From: a bacterium
GTDB lineage: Bacteria > Chloroflexota > Dormibacteria > UBA8260 > Bog-877
Assembly: GCA_021817025.1 (NCBI GenBank)
Contig: JAKAWF010000113.1
Coordinates: 1 to 9,337 of the forward strand
Length of the DNA stretch: 9,337 bases
Direction of reading: 5' to 3'
Translations under genes and position numbers: made by a program
Shown here: positions 1 through 7,155 of the stretch, one piece after another
Layout of the letters: each line of letters starts with the position of its first letter
Position numbering within the stretch: the first letter of the stretch is position 1
Notes under the pieces: generated by a model
Seen by the model: the letters and a program-made list of their open reading frames with translations, nothing else
The model's database searches: none
Told to the model about the DNA's origin: nothing

Positions 1-101
1 ATCTCGCGGCCCGCCGGCACCGGCAGCTTTCCAGCTCGGAACCAACGGTACGCGGTCACCGGATGAATGCCTTGTAGCCTCGCCCACTCCTTCACGTTCA
101 T
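1..101 (-). CDS. IS607-family serine recombinase (TnpA), N-terminus only
   Basis: Only the first 33 codons are in the window; the gene runs off the left edge. They encode a MerR-like helix-turn-helix beginning MNVKEWARLQGIHP and continuing through a TAYRWFRAGKLPVP segment. The W-A-x-x-x-G-I, YRWFRAGKLPVPA pattern is the hallmark of the DNA-binding N-terminus of IS607 transposases, which carry a serine-resolvase catalytic domain after it (not visible here). The ATG overlaps the stop of the upstream MMPL gene in ATGA. There is no properly spaced ribosome binding site: a GGAG lies directly against the ATG, while TATAGT sits 8 nt before it, which fits a leaderless transcript. The alternative is a stand-alone resolvase or MerR-like regulator; the continuation beyond the edge would decide. 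Confidence 0.75.
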   Translation of the reverse strand, partial: MNVKEWARLQGIHPVTAYRWFRAGKLPVPAGRE

Positions 102-3100
102 CTCCGCCCACTATAGCGTGTCCTACGAGCAACTGTTCGCAACCCCTTCGGAGCTTGCTCTAGCTCGCGGACCCGATTGCGCAACTCCGTCATCTCCCGC
201 TCCCGCTCCAAGAGGTGAGCGGACCGGGTCTTGCGGGTCTGGTCGAGTTCCTGGCGCAGATCGCGGACCTGACGCAGCCGCTGCTCCAGCTCGACCTCGA
301 AACGGAGTCGTTGCTCGGCCTGGATCCGCTGCTCCAGAGCGCGCTCCCATCTCTCGAACAGCTCGGCCACCAGCTGCCTGGCGTCGACGGTGACAGAACC
401 GGCCCCGCGCGGCTGAGCAGCGACCAGCGCCGGGGGTTGCCCCATTCCCTCTGGCCCGGACGCCAGCGGGGTCGGATCAGAGGCGGAATGGCTCTCCTCC
501 GCACAGGACGAGGGCTCGGAGCTGAATGCAGGCGCCGGGGGGACGGCGAAGGTTCGCGGCTCCGGTTCGAGACTGAAGACCGAACTCGATCGGACTGGAA
601 CCTCCTGCCCTTGCCTCTTCGCAACCTCCCCGTCGGAAGGAGACTTGAGGTGAGGATCCGGCTCCGTGGGGAAGGGGCTGGGCGCGGCGCTCGGGTTCGC
701 TGCCCCAAGAGGTTGGTCGTGCCAGGGGGTGAGATCCGATCGCCGCACCGGCCCCTCGGCGGGCCCTGGCTGGGCAGGTGGCAACTCGCCGCCAGGGTCG
801 GTCCCCCAGGAGTCGGCCTCAGGGGTGTCGATCATCTCCAGGAGGGTCCAGAGGGCTTGTGGATACTCGGCGTCGCCGGTGTCGGCCCACTCCGTTGCCA
901 CGGGCTGGCCCGCGGCCGGGCGGAGTCCATCGGCGGGCTGACTGGGCATGCTCGGCTCGGGCGCGATACGTGGCACCCCACCCACGTCCCCCGAGGTCAC
1001 CAGCATCTCCAACTTGCCGCCCACCTCAGCCCAGTGCACCGGAATGTCTCCCAGGCCGAGGCGCCGCCGGATCATGTCGGGCGGCAGGGCCAGCCGCTGG
1101 GCAATGTCGTCGATCGTGAGCAGCTCCCCTGGCACCGCTGGCATCTCCTGGAAGCCAAGTCTTGCAGCCAGCCGCTTGAGTCCCTGGGGGGCCCACCAGT
1201 TCAGCTCCCCGAGCAGGCGCATCAGAGCTGGCACCATGATCCCCCGCACCAGAGTCGCGTCAACCGCGACCGCGATGGCCATCCCGACCCCCAGGATCTG
1301 GATATCGAGAACGTGGCCGATAGCGAAAGCGGCGAAGACCGTGATCATGATCAGTGCCGCCGAGGTGATCACGCCGCCGGTCGCGGCCAGCCCCTCGGCG
1401 ACTGCCCGGCGATTGTCGCCGGTCACCAGGTAGGACTCGCGAATCCGGGTCAGCAGAAAGACCTCGTAGTCCATGGAGAGACCGAACATGATCGCGAACA
1501 TCAGGACCGGGTCCGGGGCCGCGATCGAGCCCGGTGCGGTGAAGCCGAGGATGTTGGACAGGTGCCCCTCCTGAAAGATCCACACCACGGCTCCGAAGGC
1601 GGCGCTGATGGAGATCACGCTCATCAGCGCTGCCTTCACCGGCAGCACCACAGAGCCGAAGGTCAGGAACAGCACCAGCATGGTCACTGCCACCACCAGC
1701 AGCAGCGCCCAGGGTACGGTCCTGGTGACGGCGCTGATGAAATCCACCGACTGGGCAGTCCGCCCGGTCACCAGGGTCTCGGCGCCGGGCGGGCCGGAGA
1801 GGGCACGGAGCCGACCCACCAGGGCGGCGCCAGCCCTGGAGTCGGGCCCAAAGGAGTTGGCTATCGCGAACTGCGCGACCGGGCCGGCGAGGCTGCGGCC
1901 AATGTAGCTGTTGAGCGCGACCGGCCGCTCCGGGGGCGGTAGCTGGAGCTGCTCGAGGTAGACGGCGGAGGTGACCCCGGGTGGAGGGGTGAGCACGCCA
2001 TCGATCCCCTGCACGCCGGGGAGCGCCCGGACCCTGCCCAGGTAGCTCGCGAGCTGCTGCTGCTGGCCGGCGGACAGCCGGCCTCCCATCGGGTGCCTGT
2101 AGTCGAGGACCAGGGTCACGGCATCCACCCCTCCCGCCTGCGGAAAGGCGTTGGTGAGCAGGGCGTAGCCGGTGCGGGCGGGTCCCGCCGGAATCGCCGC
2201 GACACTGGCTCCGGTGGAGAGCCTCAGGCTGAGGAAGGGAGTGCCTGCGGCGAGCAGGATGATCGCGGTGGGAAGGGCGATCGCCACTGGATGGCGCATC
2301 ACCACGCGGGCCACCCAGCCCCAGAAGTTGGAGTGATGGTCGGACGGCCGGCTGGCCCGGTGCAGGCTGCCACGCAGGCTGAGCAGGTTGACCCTGGTGC
2401 CGAGCAGGGCGAGCAGCGCCGGCAAGGCGGTGAGCGCGAACAGCAGCGTGCAGGCGACCACGACCACCCCGCCCACCCCCATGCTCCGCAGTGCCGTGGC
2501 CGGGAACAGGGTGAGCGAGCTGAGGCCGGCAGCGACCGCCACCCCCGAGGTGGCGACCGCCTTGCCGGCACTGGCGGTGGCCGCCTTGACCGCAGCCCTG
2601 ACGTCGGAGTGGCTCGACTCCTCCCGGAACCGTTTGACGAAGAAGAGGGAGTAGTCGATCGACAGACCGAGCCCGATGATCGTGGCCACATTGGTCACGA
2701 AGATGGACATGTCCAAGCGGGCCGCGATCAGGCTGATCAGGGCCAGTGCGGTGGGCACTGCCAGTCCGGCTATCACCAGGGGCAGGAGGGCGGCGACCAC
2801 CGAACCGAACACGATCACGAGCAGCAGCAGCGACACCGGCAGGGCGATCAGCTCGGCCCGCTTCAGCTGCTGCTCCAGGGCGCTGTTGTAGAGAGCGTCA
2901 ATGGCGGGGGTGCCGGTGACCCACATCCTGAGTCCCCGGGGTGGTGAGATTGACGACTCGAGGGAGGGCAGCAGGTTGGTGGCGGCCGTCTGGCTCATCC
3001 GGAGATTCACCACCACGAAGGTGTCGTGGCCGCGGCCACCGATGAAGGTCGACTGCTTGGTATTGGTGTAATCGAGCACGCTGGCGACCTGTGGCCGCCT

Positions 3101-3388
3101 GGCCAGCCGGGCAAAGCTGGCATCCACCCCGGCCTGCACCGAGGCAGTGGCGGCATTGGGCCGCGAACTCTGGTACACGAGCAGCAGACTGGTCGTGGCG
3201 GCTCCGAAGTTGCGGGTCAGCATCTGACCGCCGCGCTGGCTCTGCGATCCTGGGACTGAGAAGCCGCCCGCGGGGAACTGGCCCCCGAAGGGTACCGACA
3301 AGCCCAGCAGCAGGAGCATCAGGCCGAGCGCGCAGGCGGGGATGGCGCGCCTGTGGCTGAACGCGAATTCGCCCAACCGGCCGAACAT
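98..3388 (-). CDS. MMPL/RND-family transporter with C-terminal HTH-like and coiled-coil tail
   Basis: Inner-membrane proton-driven exporter of the MMPL branch of the RND superfamily, a family that exports lipids and hydrophobic molecules. Start chosen at ATG 3388 (1096 aa), beginning MFGRLGEFAFSHRR, with GAGGCGG just upstream; a longer frame from GTG 3460 would translate an operator-like palindrome. Two RND repeats are visible: TM1 near residues 15-32, large extracytoplasmic loop to about 175, TM2-6 about 180-330, TM7 near 367-380, second loop to about 555, TM8-12 about 558-725. Both repeats carry the proton-relay Asp-Tyr pair, in GLSIDY (D245-Y246) and GLSMDY (D640-Y641), as in mycobacterial MmpL3. 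Residues ~755-796 (LLTIDDIAQRLALPPDMIRRR onward) resemble a MerR/excisionase-type helix-turn-helix; ~800-1000 is a Pro/Ser/Glu-rich linker; ~1004-1078 is a charged coiled coil rich in Glu, Arg, Leu and Gln. The last ~15 residues may derive from the adjoining IS607-type element. The substrate cannot be told from sequence. Confidence 0.95.
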   Translation of the reverse strand: MFGRLGEFAFSHRRAIPACALGLMLLLLGLSVPFGGQFPAGGFSVPGSQSQRGGQMLTRNFGAATTSLLLVYQSSRPNAATASVQAGVDASFARLARRPQVASVLDYTNTKQSTFIGGRGHDTFVVVNLRMSQTAATNLLPSLESSISPPRGLRMWVTGTPAIDALYNSALEQQLKRAELIALPVSLLLLVIVFGSVVAALLPLVIAGLAVPTALALISLIAARLDMSIFVTNVATIIGLGLSIDYSLFFVKRFREESSHSDVRAAVKAATASAGKAVATSGVAVAAGLSSLTLFPATALRSMGVGGVVVVACTLLFALTALPALLALLGTRVNLLSLRGSLHRASRPSDHHSNFWGWVARVVMRHPVAIALPTAIILLAAGTPFLSLRLSTGASVAAIPAGPARTGYALLTNAFPQAGGVDAVTLVLDYRHPMGGRLSAGQQQQLASYLGRVRALPGVQGIDGVLTPPPGVTSAVYLEQLQLPPPERPVALNSYIGRSLAGPVAQFAIANSFGPDSRAGAALVGRLRALSGPPGAETLVTGRTAQSVDFISAVTRTVPWALLLVVAVTMLVLFLTFGSVVLPVKAALMSVISISAAFGAVVWIFQEGHLSNILGFTAPGSIAAPDPVLMFAIMFGLSMDYEVFLLTRIRESYLVTGDNRRAVAEGLAATGGVITSAALIMITVFAAFAIGHVLDIQILGVGMAIAVAVDATLVRGIMVPALMRLLGELNWWAPQGLKRLAARLGFQEMPAVPGELLTIDDIAQRLALPPDMIRRRLGLGDIPVHWAEVGGKLEMLVTSGDVGGVPRIAPEPSMPSQPADGLRPAAGQPVATEWADTGDAEYPQALWTLLEMIDTPEADSWGTDPGGELPPAQPGPAEGPVRRSDLTPWHDQPLGAANPSAAPSPFPTEPDPHLKSPSDGEVAKRQGQEVPVRSSSVFSLEPEPRTFAVPPAPAFSSEPSSCAEESHSASDPTPLASGPEGMGQPPALVAAQPRGAGSVTVDARQLVAELFERWERALEQRIQAEQRLRFEVELEQRLRQVRDLRQELDQTRKTRSAHLLEREREMTELRNRVRELEQAPKGLRTVARRTRYSGRR
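110..115 (-). promoter_or_regulatory. Possible -10 box (TATAGT) for the IS607-type recombinase
   Basis: On the minus strand TATAGT lies 8 nt before the ATG at 101, so transcription would start at or next to the start codon and give a leaderless mRNA. The -35 region at usual spacing (GAACAG) is poor. The box lies inside the last codons of the MMPL reading frame, which fits an inserted element carrying its own promoter. Confidence 0.4.
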
Positions 3389-3432
3389 CAGCGCCGCCTC
3401 AAGCTTCGGAGCCGCGCGTGATCCAAGGGGCG

Positions 3433-3450
3433 TGAATGAAGGTTCATTCA
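3433..3450. promoter_or_regulatory. TetR-type operator palindrome upstream of the MMPL gene
   Basis: TGAATGAA-GG-TTCATTCA is a perfect inverted repeat of 8-bp arms with a 2-bp centre, 45 bp before the MMPL start at 3388. Its TGAATGA/TCATTCA halves at this spacing resemble operators of TetR-family regulators of lipid genes; from memory Bacillus subtilis FadR has the same half sites. TetR repressors commonly control RND/MMPL exporters. No tetR gene is in the window, so the regulator would be encoded elsewhere. I could not pick matching -35/-10 boxes with confidence. Confidence 0.6.
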
Positions 3451-3997
3451 GGTTGTGCACAGGGTAACAGGACAGCCGTCCAGTCGCCGGCGGTCGGGAG
3501 CGATCAGCGCGGCGCCGACCTGATTCACGATGAGAGCCTGGACGGCGCCGCCCCCGGGTTCACCGAGTCTGAGCTGCCGGGAACCAGTGTCCCAGGGGTC
3601 GCCCTCCAAGGCGGTGTCCCCAAGGGACGGGTCGGCTGCGAGTTCCGCCCTGTCTCCAGCCACGCGGAGAGTTGCAGCGCGAGCTGCAGTGCCCAGAACA
3701 GCACCGAAGCGGAGGCTGTGCGCCGGGAGCTGGTGGGAATCGCCAGCTCCCGGCTCTGACCGGAGCAGGCAGCGGACTCTCACTGGCGGCTGTTGGCCGA
3801 AGGTGGGGCAGACCCGCTGCCTGGCGCCATGGCCGAACCCAGTTGGAATGAGGTGGTGGCGAGTCCGCTTCCGCTCCGCCGCGGTCCCCTCGGAGAGTTC
3901 AGCACATCCTGCCTGGGGCCCGGGCCAAGCCCACTCGCTGCCCGGCGACCATCCGCTCCCTGCGTGGTCCTGCGGGATTGCCATGAGGCGGTCGGTC
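3451..3997. other. Gap between MMPL gene and nitroreductase; no convincing gene
   Basis: Together with 3389-3450 this forms a 609-bp stretch between two co-oriented minus-strand genes. All six frames give Arg/Pro/Ser/Cys-rich translations without recognisable domains. The one frame worth noting is minus strand 3984-3448: its C-terminal half (about 3620-3448, ending just inside the palindrome) has fairly high GC at third positions and an ordinary amphipathic segment (GGGAVQALIVNQVGAALIAP), while its N-terminal half looks non-coding. This could be the tail of a decayed gene. There is also a small perfect hairpin, TGCAGC-GCGA-GCTGCA, at 3673-3688. Part of the gap presumably holds the MMPL promoter. 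Confidence 0.4.
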
Positions 3998-5116
3998 TCA
4001 GGAGCGGAGGAGGGTGGACAGGGGAAGCCTGAGAGACCGCGAACGGGGTGGGTTCCCCCGGCCGACGCGCCCGAGGAAGACGGCCCGGTCAGTCGGATTC
4101 GCCAGGATCAGGCCATCGAGCGCCGAGGCGATCCTTCCGGCCTCCTCCATCGCGCCGGGGCGCTTCGAGAACATGACCCGTCGACGGACGTAGGAGCCGA
4201 AGATGAGGGGGGCCATCTCCGGCTGAAACTGGAGTCCCTGCCGGGTGGCCGCCAGCCAGAACCGGCACAACGCCCGCCCGGACGCGAGATAGTCCTCGAC
4301 GGACTCGGGCGGGGATGGTGCCATGAGGACGAAGTGGGCGGAGCTGCGCAGGGCGGGAAGGATGTCGAGCCCGATCCGGGGCAGAAGGGTGGCCCCGGGG
4401 AAGTGGTTGAGGAACGAAATCCGGCGCCAGCTGGCCATGACCCGTCGCATCAGTGGCAGGACAACGTGCGGAAGCCCCAGGGCCTGATCGGGAATCCGGT
4501 CTGCGCTGAACCTGGCGCTCCACTCGATGACCTCCCGGTGAACCTCCCAGGCCTCTGGAATGGTCAGCCGAAGCCTGCCGGCCCTTTGGGCGATTGACGC
4601 CATGGACCTCTTCTCGGAGTCCGACTCGAGCCAGACGATCCGGTGCGGTGGGAACCGGCCCTCAGGGGGGGCGCTGGCGGCCTCAATTTCTCGGCGTTCG
4701 TCCGGAGAGAGCGGCCGTGTTCCCAGGGGTCTTCGGTTGGTGCACCGGGTCATCAGAAAGGGAAGCAGCACGTCTGGGGCGATGGCCGGGTCCTCTTGGA
4801 ACCGGACATCGAAGGTGGGATGTTCGTCGGGCAGCGCGTCCGGGGTCCGGTAGGAGACGATGCACCTCAGGCCCTCGCCACTGGCGGCGATCGCCAGGCT
4901 CTCCAGGAGCGTCCCGATCGAAAGCTGGCTCGCGTGGCCCTCGAGGTCGAAGACCACCTGGTGGCGGGTGTCAGAGCCGTGGACGACGAGATGGTGTTCA
5001 GAGACTATCTCGAAGCGCCAGGGCTGGGTGTTGTCGCCGCTGGGTGCCCATCGGCCGAGATCGAGAATCCTGCAGAGACGTTCCCTCGCCCGATCGTGTT
5101 CCGTGTCAGCTTCCAA
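3998..5116 (-). CDS. Nitroreductase-fold FMN oxidoreductase, ThiF-associated type
   Basis: Predicted flavin-dependent oxidoreductase of 372 aa. The N-terminal motif RWAPSGDNTQPWRF (residues 22-35) is the FMN-binding signature of nitroreductases; TNRRP at 126-130 and a C-terminal FLGRVGRGNPPRSR (about 347-360) are typical of the longer Acg/Rv1355c-like branch. The length exceeds the ~200 aa of simple nitroreductases, as expected for these two-lobed forms. No signal peptide, so cytoplasmic. The start is a TTG at 5116, supported by a strong AAGGGGGAG 4 nt upstream and an 11-bp overlap with the end of the ThiF-like gene, implying translational coupling. In mycobacterial Rv1355c (MoeY) a ThiF domain and a nitroreductase domain are, to my knowledge, fused in one protein, so this pair is probably the split version. 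Substrate unknown; oxidation of an adenylate-derived or cyclised amino-acid product, as by azoline oxidases, is inference. Confidence 0.9.
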   Translation of the reverse strand: MEADTEHDRARERLCRILDLGRWAPSGDNTQPWRFEIVSEHHLVVHGSDTRHQVVFDLEGHASQLSIGTLLESLAIAASGEGLRCIVSYRTPDALPDEHPTFDVRFQEDPAIAPDVLLPFLMTRCTNRRPLGTRPLSPDERREIEAASAPPEGRFPPHRIVWLESDSEKRSMASIAQRAGRLRLTIPEAWEVHREVIEWSARFSADRIPDQALGLPHVVLPLMRRVMASWRRISFLNHFPGATLLPRIGLDILPALRSSAHFVLMAPSPPESVEDYLASGRALCRFWLAATRQGLQFQPEMAPLIFGSYVRRRVMFSKRPGAMEEAGRIASALDGLILANPTDRAVFLGRVGRGNPPRSRSLRLPLSTLLRS

Positions 5117-5990
5117 GGTTCTCCCCCTTGAGCCGCTCGAGGCGCCGCCGGGCGACCGTGAGGGCGAGGCGCTGAATGGGGTTGCGGTTGCCCCCGGGCC
5201 GCCATGTGCGCACGAACCGGTTGCGGTAGGCGTCGAACTGCAGGCCGTGAGGGGCGGCCCAGACCTTTCCCCTCTTCAGGAGAATCTTGAGCGCCTCGGT
5301 CGCGGCCATCCCGGCGCAGATCTGGCAGGCCATGCCCGTGGAGGGTCCGCGGTGCTTCCCAAGGTCGACCGCGGAGGGATCGACCAGATACTGGAACTGG
5401 AGGCGGGCCGGCGCCAGCCCGAGCAGGAAGCGCACCCCCTTCTCCTCGTCGGGAAGGTCTCCCCAGCCGAAATATTCCTCGAAGCTCATCCCTCCGGGGA
5501 GGAAGTTCAAGAGGGCCGAGCTCATGCCCAGGGGGCCGGCGGTCGTCTGGGGAATCCCCTTCTCCTGGCAGGTCGCGAAGATGGCCTGGCGCTCGGCGAA
5601 GGCGAAGAAGTCCATGCCGTCGACATAGAGGTCCGCTCCCTCGAGGAAGTCGGCCACGTTCTCAGCCCTGACTCCCTGCGGGAAAATCCTGAGATCCAGT
5701 TCTGGGTTGATGTCCAGAGCCATCTTGGCCAGGGTCCCGACCTTGGAACTTCCGACCGTCGAGAGCATCGCGCCGGCTTGGCGGTTGAAGTTCTCGACCT
5801 GGAAGACGTCGAAGTCCGCGACGTTGAAGGCCCCTATCCCAAGGCGCGCCAAGGTCAGCAGATGGCTGCCTCCCACGCCCCCCATCCCGGCGATGGCCAC
5901 GCGTCTGGTCCGAAGCAGGGCCTGTTCTTCCCGGGTTACCCACCCGATGTTGCGGGAAAAGGCTTGGCCATAGACGAATGGGGTGCCCAT
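5106..5990 (-). CDS. ThiF/MoeB/E1-like adenylyltransferase
   Basis: ATP-dependent adenylating enzyme of the ThiF/MoeB/E1 superfamily, 294 aa, cytoplasmic. The Rossmann nucleotide-binding loop GMGGVGGSHLL is at residues 35-45; DFDVFQVENFNRQ at 59-71 carries the acidic residue after the second strand and the Asn-Arg-Gln of the ATP site; Lys83 in SSKVG and the aspartates of YVDGMD (124, 127) complete the core. Only one CxxC (CQIC, 222-225) is present rather than the two zinc-binding pairs of MoeB and ThiF, and there is no rhodanese domain. The C-terminal ~45 residues are basic and atypical. The start lies 4 nt after the FeeM-like stop, with AGAGG 13 nt upstream. No ThiS/MoaD/ubiquitin-like partner is encoded nearby, so the activated carboxylate could be a small molecule or peptide rather than a sulfur carrier; this is inference. 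Close association with a nitroreductase matches the Rv1355c-like group. Confidence 0.93.
   Translation of the reverse strand: MGTPFVYGQAFSRNIGWVTREEQALLRTRRVAIAGMGGVGGSHLLTLARLGIGAFNVADFDVFQVENFNRQAGAMLSTVGSSKVGTLAKMALDINPELDLRIFPQGVRAENVADFLEGADLYVDGMDFFAFAERQAIFATCQEKGIPQTTAGPLGMSSALLNFLPGGMSFEEYFGWGDLPDEEKGVRFLLGLAPARLQFQYLVDPSAVDLGKHRGPSTGMACQICAGMAATEALKILLKRGKVWAAPHGLQFDAYRNRFVRTWRPGGNRNPIQRLALTVARRRLERLKGENLGS
5121..5129 (-). promoter_or_regulatory. Ribosome binding site deciding the TTG start of the nitroreductase
   Basis: AAGGGGGAG on the minus strand, 4 nt before the TTG at 5116-5114, lies within the last codons of the ThiF-like gene. No ATG or GTG is better placed, so the TTG is taken as the real start. 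Confidence 0.65.
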
Positions 5991-5994
5991 ACGT

Positions 5995-7071
5995 TCAGGC
6001 CATCCTCTTGAGGCGGCCCAGAATTCCGTCCGCGTCGGCTTTGGAGAAGCCGTAGGGATAGAGACTGCGGTCGCCGGCGGCCTTCTCCATCAGGCCACCC
6101 ACTTGTTCGAGCCGCTCCATCATGGAGCGGAAGTCAGCGTGCAGGAGAACTCCCACCGTGCCGACCCTCAGGCAGATCCGAGCCTCCCCGATCCGCTTGA
6201 ACAAGAGCATGCGTTCGTAGAAACCGGCATGCCTGGGGCTGACTTCGATGACGCAGTCGGTGCAGCCAAGAAGCCCCCCGGGATAGAGCATGGCGATGTG
6301 GAAGAGGCGTGCCAGGGCGAGCCTCGACCGCACCGACGGGTCGACCGCGAAACCATTGAACTCGCAGAGTCTCTTCCCCTGGGCCCGCAGCCGGTCGAGC
6401 TCCCCGCGGTGGCCCTGGTCCGCCAGCAGTCCCTCCTCGGGGGAGTCCATGCTGATCGTGATGGTGGCGATCACGTTGCCCTCCGGTCCGTGGCTGATCA
6501 GCGTGATCGCGTGGCAGGTCTCCGGGATGATGTCTTCGTGCTTGTAGCCCTGGCTGGCGTACATGCGAGCGATCAGCAGGGCAGCTTTCTCCCGGCGCTC
6601 GTCGGTGTTGGCGAAACGAATCCAGAACTGTCGGCAGTCGTAGCTCCCCTCTGCGCCGGGGGAGGCGGCGGGAACCTTTGCAGCCAGGGGCTGGGGCGTG
6701 GCAGCGAGGAACGAGGCGATGATCCCCTCATCCTGGGCGGTGTCGACGGGGAGGGGGAGCGAGCCGAGTTCGGAGGTGATGCCGGGGGATGCGATGGCTT
6801 CTGGGGTCGGCACCGCGCCAGTTTCCGTCGGCGGAGGCCCGACTCCGCGCACTCGTAGCAGGATTGCGACCCTGGGCGACCACGTGCGGGCGCGAGGGCT
6901 CGGCCAGGGGCCGTGGGTCTCCCCGGGGCTGACCCGCGGGACGCGAGCGGCGCCGGCCGGGTCCAGGCCGCGCCTGTGCCCGGGTGCGCCCAGGGCCAGG
7001 GCCGTGATCCCCATCGGGCGCAGCCGCCGGGCCGGGCCAAGTCCAGCGCCGCTCGGGAGGGAGGCAGACAT
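5995..7071 (-). CDS. FeeM-like N-acyl amino acid synthase (GNAT fold)
   Basis: The core, about residues 143-345, matches the FeeM/autoinducer-synthase-like branch of the GNAT fold, whose members transfer a fatty acyl group (from acyl-ACP in FeeM) to an amino acid. Visible pieces are FWIRFANTDERREKAALL at the start of the domain, a central strand NVIATITISMDSP, CEFNGFAVDPSVRSR (236-250), then CVIEVSPRHAGFYERMLLF (273-291) followed by KRIGEAR, the late-strand pattern in which an HxxFY segment precedes the last strands. The final LYPYGFS is also family-like. The first ~110 residues are Pro/Arg/Gly-rich low complexity; an in-frame stop at 7090-7092 limits upstream extension and no good ribosome binding site marks the ATG at 7071, so the true start may be further in. 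First gene of a packed operon (4 nt to ThiF). The acyl donor and amino acid cannot be told. Confidence 0.78.
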   Translation of the reverse strand: MSASLPSGAGLGPARRLRPMGITALALGAPGHRRGLDPAGAARVPRVSPGETHGPWPSPRARTWSPRVAILLRVRGVGPPPTETGAVPTPEAIASPGITSELGSLPLPVDTAQDEGIIASFLAATPQPLAAKVPAASPGAEGSYDCRQFWIRFANTDERREKAALLIARMYASQGYKHEDIIPETCHAITLISHGPEGNVIATITISMDSPEEGLLADQGHRGELDRLRAQGKRLCEFNGFAVDPSVRSRLALARLFHIAMLYPGGLLGCTDCVIEVSPRHAGFYERMLLFKRIGEARICLRVGTVGVLLHADFRSMMERLEQVGGLMEKAAGDRSLYPYGFSKADADGILGRLKRMA

Positions 7072-7155
7072 GGACGCCTGGCCGGTGGGTCAGCGCGAGG
7101 CAGGGGCGGTCGGATGGGTGGGCGCCCTGCGCGTCACCATCCTCACCTCACCGCG

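Noticed and set aside
215..1942. Long plus-strand ORF (575 aa) antisense to the MMPL gene
   Set aside because: Shadow of the high-GC coding strand: His/Gly/Arg/Gln-rich, no domain, and the opposite frame has clear RND motifs.
3389..3460. GTG start at 3460 giving 24 extra residues on the MMPL protein
   Set aside because: It would translate through the perfect operator palindrome, and the ATG at 3388 has a GAGGCGG ribosome binding site and begins a typical MMPL N-terminus.
3530..4597. Plus-strand ORF of 355 aa spanning the gap and the nitroreductase
   Set aside because: Arg/Pro/Ser-rich translation without domains; half of it is antisense to the nitroreductase.
4860..6011. Plus-strand ORF of 383 aa antisense to the nitroreductase and ThiF genes
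   Set aside because: Antisense shadow; the minus frames have clear FMN and nucleotide-binding motifs.
7090..7140. Possible 16-residue leader peptide starting at ATG 7140 (minus) before the FeeM-like gene
   Set aside because: The purine-rich GAGGTGAGG abuts the ATG with no spacing, and no attenuator-like hairpins or codon runs were seen.
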